Below, in pieces: positions 25,771 through 33,154 of a stretch of DNA of 39,503 bases. The notes under the pieces were generated by a model. The model was not told the origin of the DNA. It made no database searches and saw only the letters and a list, made by a program, of their open reading frames with translations. This DNA comes from an uncultured Eubacteriales bacterium (lineage in GTDB: Bacteria; Bacillota; Clostridia; Christensenellales; Aristaeellaceae). The stretch covers positions 1-39,503 of the forward strand of contig ONRC01000017.1 of assembly GCA_900320085.1 (NCBI GenBank), in the 5' to 3' direction. How positions within the stretch are numbered: position 1 is the stretch's first letter; each line of letters begins with the position of its first letter. The position numbers and the translations under genes are program-made.

Positions 25771-25806
25771 AAAAAGGAGAAGGGCTTTCGGGCCCTTCTC
25801 TTTTTA
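25771..25806 (+). terminator. Intrinsic terminator of the GH43/ABC operon
   Basis: 9-bp stem GAGAAGGGC (25777-25785) / GCCCTTCTC (25792-25800), loop TTTCGG, then TTTTT. The preceding A-run could make it work on both strands. Confidence 0.9.
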
Positions 25807-25847
25807 TGTCCTGCTTTCCCATTCATCCGCTAATACCGTTCCTCTTC

Positions 25848-26017
25848 TAATACTGTTTTAGATATGTAAGCTTGTTCTCAAGGATGAATTTCTAATCAAA
25901 CAAAAGGGAACGCTGGGGCTGTTCACCCCAGACCCCAACCAGGGGCCTGCGGATCGCACAGGCCCTCGCCCCGTCGTTTGACTTTCACCCTTCACAACAT
26001 AGCTGTAAACAGTATTA
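25848..26017. repeat. 170-bp MITE-like element carrying a dispersed repeat
   Basis: Terminal inverted repeats TAATACTGTTT (25848-25858) and AAACAGTATTA (26007-26017) match perfectly over 11 bp. A second, imperfect match follows inward (TATGT blocks). Inside lies a 31-nt stretch (25913-25943) that is the inverted copy of 272-302 with two differences, plus a hairpin (GGGCCTG/CAGGCCC type) beside it. No coding frame is seen. The region fills the gap between the operon terminator and the DHH gene end. Confidence 0.65.
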
Positions 26018-26041
26018 AATACTTAACATGATACGCTGCCA

Positions 26042-27028
26042 TTACAGCCATCCTTCGTGGGTTTCCTTGTATTTCCCGGCTTCTTCATCCATTTCCCGAA
26101 TCAGGGAAACCATTTCTTCCGCGCTGTACACCGTCGCCCCGGCGGCACAGGCGTGGCCGCCGCCATGATGCTTTTCCGCCACCTGATTCACCGTCATGAA
26201 GCGGCTGCGCAGGCGCACCCGGATACCCTCCTGGGGCTCGTCGCTTTCAATGAAGGCCAGCCAGCACAGACATCCCCGGATGTTTTCCAGATAGTTGATC
26301 ACGCTGCTGGCGGCTTCCAGATTCAGGCCAAACTGCCTGCGCATGTCCTGGGTCACGTCGATGTACGCCACGCCGTTTTCGGTGCGTTCCATGTGCTCAT
26401 ACACATAGGCCTTGAATTTCATGGCTTCGTAATCCTGCAAGTACAGATTAGCGTACAGGGTTTCCGTATCGACCCCGGCGTCCAGCATCAGGCCCGCCAG
26501 ACGCATGGTTTCCCCGGTCACGCCGCTGAAGCGGAACCGCCCGGAGTCCGTCACCATGCCCAGGAAAATGAACGAAGCGGCTTCCTTCGTCAGCACCCAT
26601 TCTTCCCGGAAGGAAGCGTAAAAATCCGCGATCATTTCGCAGGCGGAGGAACGCTCCTCCTCCACCCAGTTCAGATGCCCGTAGGGATCGGTTTCGATGT
26701 GATGGTCGATCTTGATGATTTCCCTGCACAGGGCGTATTTTTGATTGGAAATCCTGCTTTTTTCGGAGGTGTCCACCACGATGGCCAGGGCGTCCCGGTA
26801 GGCTTCGTCGGGCACACCATCCTCATCTGGTCCCAGAAACGCCAGGAAATCCGAATGCTGTTCGTCCACCAGCAGCACTTCCTTGTCCGGGAAGGTGGCC
26901 CGAATCATTTCCTTTAATCCCTTGGACGCGCCGACGCAGTCCCCGTCCATGCGGATGTGCCGGAACAGCATGATCCGGTGATACGCCTTGATTTTTTCCA
27001 AAATAGCCCGTTTGATTTCTTCGTTCAT
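26042..27028 (-). CDS. DHH-family phosphoesterase, NrnA-like (second of a tandem pair)
   Basis: 328 residues, cytoplasmic. DHH-domain motifs: HIRMDGDCVGA, DTSE, IDHH, GMVTDSGRFRF. The C-terminal DHHA1 domain has GGGHACAAGA. The family holds NrnA enzymes that degrade nanoRNA and/or dephosphorylate pAp, plus c-di-AMP/pApA phosphodiesterases; this member could do either. The start overlaps the stop of the upstream paralogue (27025-27028), so translation is coupled. No terminator was seen between its stop and the repeat element that follows. Confidence 0.9.
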   Translation of the reverse strand: MNEEIKRAILEKIKAYHRIMLFRHIRMDGDCVGASKGLKEMIRATFPDKEVLLVDEQHSDFLAFLGPDEDGVPDEAYRDALAIVVDTSEKSRISNQKYALCREIIKIDHHIETDPYGHLNWVEEERSSACEMIADFYASFREEWVLTKEAASFIFLGMVTDSGRFRFSGVTGETMRLAGLMLDAGVDTETLYANLYLQDYEAMKFKAYVYEHMERTENGVAYIDVTQDMRRQFGLNLEAASSVINYLENIRGCLCWLAFIESDEPQEGIRVRLRSRFMTVNQVAEKHHGGGHACAAGATVYSAEEMVSLIREMDEEAGKYKETHEGWL

Positions 27029-27966
27029 GCGTTTTCCTCCGCCATTTGATCCAGGTCGGAAAGCATCTGCATTGCCTCTTCCCGGCTTTTCAAGGTAGCG
27101 CCGCTGGCTTTCTGATGGCCGCCGCCGCCGTATTTCACCGCAATGGGATTGATATTGTACCGGCCGGAGCGCAGCTCGCAGGCGACGCCCTGATCCGTTT
27201 CCGTAAAGTTCACCCAGATGTCCACTCCGCGGATATCGTTCATCAGGCTCACCATGCCCCGGGATATGGTGAACCAGTCCGCGCCGGTGGCTTCCAATTC
27301 CGGTTTTGTGGTATAGATGTAGGCCACACGATGCTCCGTCAATGTGATCTTATCCATATACCTGGCCCGCAGCTTCATCTGCTCCAGGTCGGTGGCGTAC
27401 AGATTGCGGTACAGCTCGTTGGTATCAATGGGCTGCTCCATGAGATACGCGGCCAGGCAGAACGTGCGGGCATTGGTGGCGTCGTAGCGGAAGCGGCCCG
27501 AATCCGTCACCATGCCGGTAAACAGGGATTTGGCCGCCAGGGGCGTCAGGCGCCAGCCGCATTCCCGGGCCATGGCGGCAACCAGACCGCAGCAGCTTTC
27601 AAAGCTGCTGTCCGTCACTTCGATCTGAGCAATCTGTTCGATGAACAGATGATGATCGATCCGCGCGGTGGCTTTGGCCAACTGATAGCGGTTATCGCTG
27701 ATCAGCCCCTTTCCCGAGGTATCCAGGATCACGGCCAAGGCGTGTTCATACAGCGCGTCCTCCACCGTGTCCATCACGCAGTCCTCCATGAAGTCATACC
27801 GTCCCGCCGGGTCGCCCACCATATACACCCGCTTGCCGGGATAGTTTTCCAGAATGAGGTGCTTTAAGCCAATCTGGCTGCCCAGTGCGTCCCCGTCCGG
27901 GTTGGTATGCCGATGGATGATAATGGGATTGTGAACGGCAATCGCTTTTTCTATGGCTTCAAACAT
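27025..27966 (-). CDS. DHH-family phosphoesterase, NrnA-like (first of a tandem pair)
   Basis: 313 residues. Motifs: HRHTNPDGDALGS, DTSG, IDHH, GMVTDSGRFRY, and GGGGHQKASGA in DHHA1. The first motif is the canonical HxNPDGDALGS-like form, whereas the downstream paralogue has a divergent one. The frame is open upstream to 28059, but ATG 27966 has GGAGG 6 nt upstream and starts right at the fold. With its neighbour it forms a two-gene unit from the promoter at 28001-28029. It probably arose by tandem duplication followed by divergence. Confidence 0.9.
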   Translation of the reverse strand: MFEAIEKAIAVHNPIIIHRHTNPDGDALGSQIGLKHLILENYPGKRVYMVGDPAGRYDFMEDCVMDTVEDALYEHALAVILDTSGKGLISDNRYQLAKATARIDHHLFIEQIAQIEVTDSSFESCCGLVAAMARECGWRLTPLAAKSLFTGMVTDSGRFRYDATNARTFCLAAYLMEQPIDTNELYRNLYATDLEQMKLRARYMDKITLTEHRVAYIYTTKPELEATGADWFTISRGMVSLMNDIRGVDIWVNFTETDQGVACELRSGRYNINPIAVKYGGGGHQKASGATLKSREEAMQMLSDLDQMAEENA

Positions 27967-28000
27967 TTTTTCCTCCGCTGATGATTTGTTTTTCAGCTTT

Positions 28001-28029
28001 ATTGTACCTGATTTGCGCCCGTTTGGCAA
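28001..28029 (-). promoter_or_regulatory. Sigma-A-type promoter of the DHH pair
   Basis: On the minus strand: TTGCCA (28024-28029), 17-nt spacer, TACAAT (28001-28006). Confidence 0.78.
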
Positions 28030-28102
28030 ATCATTTTCAGCATCACTTGTCTGCGGCAAAACGTCATCGACGGGCTGACCGGGCGGAATGCGGCAAAAAC
28101 CA

Positions 28103-28131
28103 TTGCCCCGATTTATGTTTTATGGTAAAAT
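28103..28131 (+). promoter_or_regulatory. Promoter of the EamA gene
   Basis: TTGCCC (28103-28108), 17-nt spacer, TAAAAT (28126-28131), about 46 nt before the start codon. Confidence 0.7.
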
Positions 28132-28176
28132 AGAATCTACGGTCAAACAGAATGAAAGCAGGCTGTTGATTTCACG

Positions 28177-29097
28177 ATGAACAAGACCAATGAGCCCAGA
28201 TCGCTCGGCATGTTTATCGCCTCTATGCTGATTTTCGGCACCGTCGGCATTTTCAGGCGCAGCGTACCCCTTCCTTCCGCTTTTCTGGCGTTTGCCCGGG
28301 GCATCCTGGGCGGTCTGTTTTTGCTGGGCTTTATCAGGCTGCGCAGAAAGGAAAGCGCCGGGCCTTTGCCGCCGCGCCTGCTGCTGCGTCTGGCGCTGAC
28401 AGGCGCTATGATCGGTTTCAACTGGATGCTGCTCTTTGAAGCGTACAATCATACCACGGTTGCCGTAGCCACCCTGTGCTACTACATGCAGCCCACCCTG
28501 GTGATTCTGCTGTCGCCTTTCGTTTTCCGGGAACGGCTAACGGTCAGGAAAGCAATCTGCGCTTTGATTTCGATTATCGGTATGGTGCTCATCTCCGGCG
28601 TGGCGGACAGCAATGGTTCCCAGAACCGGAATATGGTTGGAATCCTGCTGGGGCTGGGAGCGGCGGCTTTGTATGCCGGCGTCGTCATCATGAACAAGAA
28701 AACCACAGGCGTTAACGCCGATCAAAGAACCACCGTGCAGCTGCTCGCCGCCGGTATCGTGATGGCGCCTTATCTGATTTTGACAGATGGATTCAGCGGA
28801 CTGGTTTTCACGCCGTCCACGCTGTTTCTGCTGCTTGTGATGGGTATTCTGCACACAGGCCTGGCTTATGTCCTGTATTTCGGCAGCATGGAAGGGCTGA
28901 ACGTACAGTCCATTGCCGTGCTCAGCTATATTGATCCCGTGTCGGCCCTGCTGTTCTCCGCGCTTCTGCTGAAGGAACCGCTCAGCCTGAGCAACATGAT
29001 CGGCGCGATCCTGATTATAGGCTCCGCCATCATGAGCGAGATCGGCCAAAGAAGCAAACAGCAGGACGGATGTTCAGGGAAACCGTCCCGGTCTTGA
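28177..29097 (+). CDS. EamA/DMT-family transporter
   Basis: 306 residues, ten predicted membrane helices in two EamA repeats, the layout of drug/metabolite exporters of the RhaT/YdcZ-like superfamily. Typical segments are FARGILGGLFLLGF near the start and AVLSYIDPVSALLFSALLLKEPLS in the second repeat. The start has only a weak ribosome site. An 80-nt gap with no terminator separates it from luxS, so the two may share a transcript. The substrate is unknown; amino acids or related metabolites are usual for the family. Confidence 0.9.
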   Translation: MNKTNEPRSLGMFIASMLIFGTVGIFRRSVPLPSAFLAFARGILGGLFLLGFIRLRRKESAGPLPPRLLLRLALTGAMIGFNWMLLFEAYNHTTVAVATLCYYMQPTLVILLSPFVFRERLTVRKAICALISIIGMVLISGVADSNGSQNRNMVGILLGLGAAALYAGVVIMNKKTTGVNADQRTTVQLLAAGIVMAPYLILTDGFSGLVFTPSTLFLLLVMGILHTGLAYVLYFGSMEGLNVQSIAVLSYIDPVSALLFSALLLKEPLSLSNMIGAILIIGSAIMSEIGQRSKQQDGCSGKPSRS

Positions 29098-29177
29098 CTT
29101 TTCAGCGCTTTTATGCTACTTATTTTATCTGTGGGAAGGACGCAGCAGCTTCCATGACCGTGAAAGGAGATACCCGT

Positions 29178-29702
29178 ATGGACCTGATACCCAGCTTTTC
29201 CGTTGACCACACGCGCATTGTTCCGGGGATATTTACCAGCCGGGTGGATACAGTTGAAAACGGCGCCATCACAACGTATGACATAAGGCTCACAAGGCCG
29301 AACAAAGAGCCCGCCATCGACGTTGCGGCCATGCACTCCCTCGAACACATCATCGCCACCTTTCTTCGCAACGACCCCGAGTGGAAGGATGAAATCATCT
29401 ACTGGGGCCCGATGGGATGTTTGACAGGGTTTTACCTCATTCTGAAAGGCAGCCGTCCCCCACGGGATATTTACGGCCTGCTCCTGAACGCATTCAGGTC
29501 TGTGGCGGATTCCCAGATCGTTCCCGGGGCTGCGCCTCAAAACTGCGGCAATTACCTCATGCACAATCTGGGCATGGCGAAATGGTATGCCGCGAAATTT
29601 GCGGACTACCTTGCCGCCAATTCCGGAAAGGCCGAAATATTTGAGTATCCGAAAGCGGAACGCCTCGTGACCCAGGACGGCCATCAATTTTACGATTCGT
29701 AA
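29178..29702 (+). CDS. luxS: S-ribosylhomocysteine lyase LuxS
   Basis: Splits S-ribosylhomocysteine into homocysteine and DPD, the precursor of autoinducer-2, in the activated methyl cycle. 174 residues, slightly longer than the usual 150-160. The metal ligands are H53, H57 (HSLEH) and C123 (NCGNY). The catalytic pair is E56 and C81 (GPMGC). The frame is open from 29070, but ATG 29178 has AAAGGAGA 7 nt upstream and gives the standard N-terminus. No pfs/mtnN or metK gene is nearby. It ends at a strong terminator. Confidence 0.95.
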   Translation: MDLIPSFSVDHTRIVPGIFTSRVDTVENGAITTYDIRLTRPNKEPAIDVAAMHSLEHIIATFLRNDPEWKDEIIYWGPMGCLTGFYLILKGSRPPRDIYGLLLNAFRSVADSQIVPGAAPQNCGNYLMHNLGMAKWYAAKFADYLAANSGKAEIFEYPKAERLVTQDGHQFYDS

Positions 29703-29713
29703 GAAACAGCTCC

Positions 29714-29760
29714 AAAGCAAACAGACTCATTCCCCGACAGGATTGAGTCTGTTTTGCTTT
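29714..29760. terminator. Intrinsic terminator between luxS and the MutS2-like gene
   Basis: Stem AAAGCAAACAGACTCA (29714-29729) pairs with 29744-29760 with one bulged T; T-rich on the luxS side and A-rich at the other end, so it probably serves both convergent genes. Confidence 0.8.
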
Positions 29761-29776
29761 CATGTTATACCATTCT

Positions 29777-31696
29777 TCATCCGCGCCACTCTTCGGTTTT
29801 TCCTTCTTTCAGCACCACCACCGCGTCCGCGTCATACCTGCGGGCAATGGTGTGCGCGGCCTTCCGGTTGGCCACGGTGTCGAAAACAATGGAAAAATCG
29901 TAATCGGGCGGATACAGCTCCGCGGCGGGCACCAGCAGTTTCAGCCGGTTGTGGCGCACAGTTATTTTTTCTCCTTGCAGCTGAATGATCACATTCCCGT
30001 CATCGTCCGCGCCGCGGTACACGATGGCGGTCTTTTTTTCGGGCAGCAGCTGCACGCTGTCGCCCATGGCGAAGCGCTCGAAGCTGCCTTCCTTTTTCAC
30101 TTCCTGACGCGCCAGGCGGCTGGCAGGCACACGCATGGGACGATGACGCCCGGTTTCAGCCTTCACAGCCGGGCCGTGCTCCGCCACCTGCCGTGCCCGG
30201 TCCAGCAAGCCTTCATCCATCCCCAGGCGGCGGGCGATTTCAATGGCGCAGCTTTCGCCGCTCATGCCCAGCTCCAACCGATACAGGGGCATCAGCGATT
30301 CCCGGTCAAAGGCCATCCGCGCGGAAACGACGCCCTGGGTCTGCTCCGCCCACTGCTTGATCTGGGGATCGTGGGTGGTGACCAGGAAGAAGCAGCCGCG
30401 CCGTACCAGTTCTTCCAGGATCGCCGCCGCCAAGCCGGAGCCCTCCAGGGGGTCGGTGCCGCTGCCCAGCTCGTCCAGCAGCACCAGGCTGTCCCGGCTG
30501 CACGATTGCAAAACACGGATCACATTGGTCATGTGGCCGGAAAAGGTAGACAGATTCTGGCTGATGCTTTGGCTGTCGCCAATGTCGCACAGCACATGAT
30601 CCATCATCCCGATCACGGTCCCTTCCCCGCAGGGAATATGCAGTCCACTCTGGGCCATCAGGGTCAGCAGGCCCACCGTTTTCAGGCACACCGTTTTCCC
30701 GCCGGTGTTCGGCCCGGTCACAGCAATGCCCGTATCCGGCAGGGCCATTTCCAGGTCCAGCGGCACGCAAGCCGTCGGGTTCAGCAGCGGATGCCGGGCC
30801 TGCACCAGGCGGATGCGCCTTTCTCCGGTGATTGCCACGGGCCGGGCATCCATCTCCGCGCTCAGCTTCGCCCGGGCAAACAAGGCGTCCAAATCTGTCA
30901 TCACACGGATGGAGGCGCGCAGCGCTTGTTCCTCCCCCGCCACCCGGTCGCTGAGGGTCCAGAGGATGCGGCGCTCCTCGGTGTCGATCTCCATCAATAG
31001 CCCTTCCAGTGTCTGACGCAGCGCCTGCACCACCGTGGGCTCCATGAACACGGTGTTTCCTTTGGCGGATGCGTCCACCACGCGGCCGGGGAAAGCGCTC
31101 TGGAAGCGCTTCTGCACCGGCAGCACGTAGGCTCCGTTCCGCTGGGTGATATAGCTGTCGGTCAGCTTTTGCTTCTGATGCAGCAGCACCTGGTTCAGTT
31201 TTTCCCGAATTTCCTGCTCGGCGCGTTCCCGCTGCCTGCGCAGATTGCGCAGTGTGGGCGATGCGTCGTCCAGGATCGCATCTTCGCGGATACAGCCGTC
31301 GATCTCCTCCTCCAGAGCGCGCAAGTCCGGCAGCTCCGTCTGCCAGGAGGCGATGCCGGCGCTGAACATTTCCGCGCTTTGCAGATACCGCCGCATCCGC
31401 CGCACCGTCACGCAAAACCGAGCAACGCCGCTCAGCTGTTCCGGCAGCAGCATCCCGCCCTGAGCCGCTTCGGTCAGGCTCTTTTCGGCTTCCTCCATTT
31501 CCGCCAATGGTGGGGAACCCGCGTTTTTCATCACATGCAAGGCGGCGGTGGTTTCCTCCATACGGGCCTTGCAAAGCCCTTCGTTCATGATCGGCGCGGT
31601 GTCCGCCAGTTTTTTCCGCGCAAGGGGTGAAACGGCGTGCGTCTGCAAACGTTCAATGATCTTGTCAAAATCCAATGTCAGCATATCCTGTGTCAT
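29777..31696 (-). CDS. MutS2-like ATPase lacking the Smr domain
   Basis: 639 residues; typical MutS2 has about 780. The core, lever and clamp region (1-280) lead to the MutS ATPase: Walker A GPNTGGKTV (328-336) and Walker B SLVLLDELGSGTDP (403-416), followed by THDP. After the ATPase a shortened connector leads to a KOW/SH3-like piece (about 541-590). The protein then ends in about 45 residues (DFSIVFDTVANRKAAHTIARR) where an Smr endonuclease domain would normally lie. MutS2 acts in ribosome rescue and recombination control; without Smr the RNA/DNA cleavage step should be missing. ATG 31696 has GAGGGA upstream; the longer upstream frame runs through the leader. Confidence 0.85.
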   Translation of the reverse strand: MTQDMLTLDFDKIIERLQTHAVSPLARKKLADTAPIMNEGLCKARMEETTAALHVMKNAGSPPLAEMEEAEKSLTEAAQGGMLLPEQLSGVARFCVTVRRMRRYLQSAEMFSAGIASWQTELPDLRALEEEIDGCIREDAILDDASPTLRNLRRQRERAEQEIREKLNQVLLHQKQKLTDSYITQRNGAYVLPVQKRFQSAFPGRVVDASAKGNTVFMEPTVVQALRQTLEGLLMEIDTEERRILWTLSDRVAGEEQALRASIRVMTDLDALFARAKLSAEMDARPVAITGERRIRLVQARHPLLNPTACVPLDLEMALPDTGIAVTGPNTGGKTVCLKTVGLLTLMAQSGLHIPCGEGTVIGMMDHVLCDIGDSQSISQNLSTFSGHMTNVIRVLQSCSRDSLVLLDELGSGTDPLEGSGLAAAILEELVRRGCFFLVTTHDPQIKQWAEQTQGVVSARMAFDRESLMPLYRLELGMSGESCAIEIARRLGMDEGLLDRARQVAEHGPAVKAETGRHRPMRVPASRLARQEVKKEGSFERFAMGDSVQLLPEKKTAIVYRGADDDGNVIIQLQGEKITVRHNRLKLLVPAAELYPPDYDFSIVFDTVANRKAAHTIARRYDADAVVVLKEGKTEEWRG

Positions 31697-31917
31697 GTTG
31701 ATCCCTCTTTTATATTTCATCGACATGAACAAGGATCGGGGAATGCGGGTGAAAAACGGCAAACAAAAAAGTGCCCGGTATCGTTCAGCACCGCGCCATG
31801 GCATCAGCAAACAAGCGGTCATGTCACCGCGTTTTTCGATCTGCCATGTTCCCCGTTACTGAACCGATTCCAAACACTGCCTCCTCAGGATTGCCCGCTC
31901 TTGTCGGGCTCTCTGTC
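31697..31917 (-). promoter_or_regulatory. Structured 5' leader of the MutS2-like gene
   Basis: About 220 nt lie between predicted transcription start and ATG. In transcript order they hold a GCCCG/CGGGC hairpin (31893-31909), a composite stem CATGGCA/TGCCATG (31797-31848) with an inner GCGGT/ACCGC hairpin (31815-31830), and a weak GTGC/GCAC hairpin (31771-31791) immediately followed by TTTTTT, which looks like an attenuator. It matches no riboswitch class that I can recognise. Confidence 0.5.
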
Positions 31918-31923
31918 TTTATG

Positions 31924-31952
31924 ATTGTATCATCTCAGGAAGCCCCTGTCAA
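31924..31952 (-). promoter_or_regulatory. Sigma-A-type promoter of the MutS2-like gene
   Basis: On the minus strand: TTGACA (31947-31952), 17-nt spacer, TACAAT (31924-31929), placed just after the Nudix gene's stop. Confidence 0.85.
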
Positions 31953-31972
31953 TCTTTTTGTCTGCTTTCCGA

Positions 31973-32542
31973 TCATTCTCTTTTTTTCATCGCCCAGGCG
32001 TAGCAGTATGCCTGGGTTCGCGCGGCGAACGGTTCCGTCCGAAGAAGCGTTTTGATTTCCTCCCTGGTGTACCAGCCGGGAATGATTTCCTCCACGTCGG
32101 ACGTGCTCTTGCCGAATTCCCCTTTGGCCGCGCCGAACACGGTCACGTTCCGTTCATTGGCAAAACCCACGGCGCTGTAGCTGTTGTCCAGCACATCGTC
32201 GATGCGGGTAAGGGTGAGCCCCGTTTCTTCCCACAGCTCCCGTTTGGCGCTTTCCTCCGGGGTTTCCCCAGGGTCGATGAGCCCCGCCGGGAAATTGTAA
32301 ATCCACTGGGCCATGGCCATCCGGTACTCCCGGTTGACCAGGATGCGCTCGCCGCTTTCGTCCGTCAGGATCATGACGACCGCGTTAGCCTGGCGGTTCT
32401 GCAGCTGCTCCAGGGTTTGAATGTCTTTGTTCCGGCTGATGATTTCATAGGTCTTGGGGTGGCCCTCCGCGGTCACGTAATCCACGTCATACCGGGTGAT
32501 GAATTTGCCCTCATGAATCTTCCGGATGCCTCGATATTGCAT
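31973..32542 (-). CDS. Nudix hydrolase, ADP-ribose pyrophosphatase-like
   Basis: 189 residues. A complete Nudix box GLIDPGETPEESAKRELWEE followed by TGL coordinates Mg2+. The surrounding layout (NREYRMAMAQWIYNFPAG before the box) is typical of ADP-ribose/ADP-sugar pyrophosphatases of the NudF group. ATG 32542 has AGAAGGA upstream, inside the end of the small gene before it. It is the last gene of the glutaredoxin unit; the MutS2-like promoter follows immediately. Confidence 0.9.
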   Translation of the reverse strand: MQYRGIRKIHEGKFITRYDVDYVTAEGHPKTYEIISRNKDIQTLEQLQNRQANAVVMILTDESGERILVNREYRMAMAQWIYNFPAGLIDPGETPEESAKRELWEETGLTLTRIDDVLDNSYSAVGFANERNVTVFGAAKGEFGKSTSDVEEIIPGWYTREEIKTLLRTEPFAARTQAYCYAWAMKKRE

Positions 32543-32549
32543 GCTTGCT

Positions 32550-32753
32550 TCATCCTTCTTCTGTATTGAATTGGGCCAGGCGGGAAAACAGCGCCTGTTT
32601 CAGCCTTTCATACCGTTCCCTTTTCTCCGCCTTCGCAAAGTGGATATCCCGGCTTTGTTCCGGGCAGCTGTCGTAATTCAGATGGTCCTGCTGTTCAGCA
32701 GCCTTTCCTTCCGCTTTTGTGATCTTCCACCGAGCAGGCGTTGGGCGTGCCAT
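32550..32753 (-). CDS. Small protein of unknown function between glutaredoxin and Nudix genes
   Basis: 67 residues, charged and helical-looking in its second half (AKAEKRERYERLKQALFSRL), with one cysteine in YDSCPEQ. No family is recognised. The chosen ATG 32753 overlaps the glutaredoxin gene by 59 nt and has only a poor ribosome site; no in-frame ATG, GTG or TTG was seen after the glutaredoxin stop, so the true start is uncertain. The stop lies 7 nt before the Nudix start, and the Nudix ribosome site is inside its last codons, which supports a real gene. Confidence 0.42.
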   Translation of the reverse strand: MARPTPARWKITKAEGKAAEQQDHLNYDSCPEQSRDIHFAKAEKRERYERLKQALFSRLAQFNTEEG

Positions 32754-33006
32754 ATTCAATCAGGCCTGCGTCCGCCGGATCGATGGATACCCGGCCGTCC
32801 TCAAACACGAAAGCCGGGATGCCCACGTCCCCGATTGCCTTGCAGCGGTCAAAGACAGGGTTCGTGTCCCGAAGCCTGGTAAAAGCGCTCATGTTCCGGA
32901 TGTTTTCGCCGATATTGATGTACTCGAATTTGTCCCCGCGGTCCTTGACCTGTTCGTGAACATAATCGCAATAGGGGCATGTGGGCATTCCGTAAATCCT
33001 GATCAT
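32695..33006 (-). CDS. Glutaredoxin-like protein
   Basis: 103 residues, thioredoxin fold. The redox motif CPYC (C10, C13) and the later cis-Pro/GxPAFVFEDG segment are typical of glutaredoxin-family proteins. A C-terminal tail of about 30 residues is family-variable. ATG 33006 has AAGGAGG 9 nt upstream; the frame runs further upstream without a better start. It heads a unit with the small protein and the Nudix hydrolase. Confidence 0.88.
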   Translation of the reverse strand: MIRIYGMPTCPYCDYVHEQVKDRGDKFEYINIGENIRNMSAFTRLRDTNPVFDRCKAIGDVGIPAFVFEDGRVSIDPADAGLIEYGTPNACSVEDHKSGRKGC

Positions 33007-33120
33007 GGCCGGGGCCTCCTTATCACTTACAGTTGATATACACCCATAGTATACCATAGGACGGCAGGCAAAACCAGCCCTTTGGCAACAAAACCGGAAG
33101 CGGAATTCCAGGGAATTTGG

Positions 33121-33149
33121 TTGACATCTTCCGCTTCTCATGATACCAT
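33121..33149 (+). promoter_or_regulatory. Sigma-A-type promoter of the DUF3842/ECF/LarC operon
   Basis: TTGACA (33121-33126), 17-nt spacer, TACCAT (33144-33149). It gives a leader of about 215 nt. Confidence 0.82.
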
Positions 33150-33154
33150 GTACC

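Noticed and set aside
31697..31917. T-box reading of the MutS2-like leader (it contains AGAGAGCC and a CGCGGT segment)
   Set aside because: The conserved antiterminator core (GGGTGGnACCGCG) and a specifier loop are absent, and the gene is not an amino-acid-related one.
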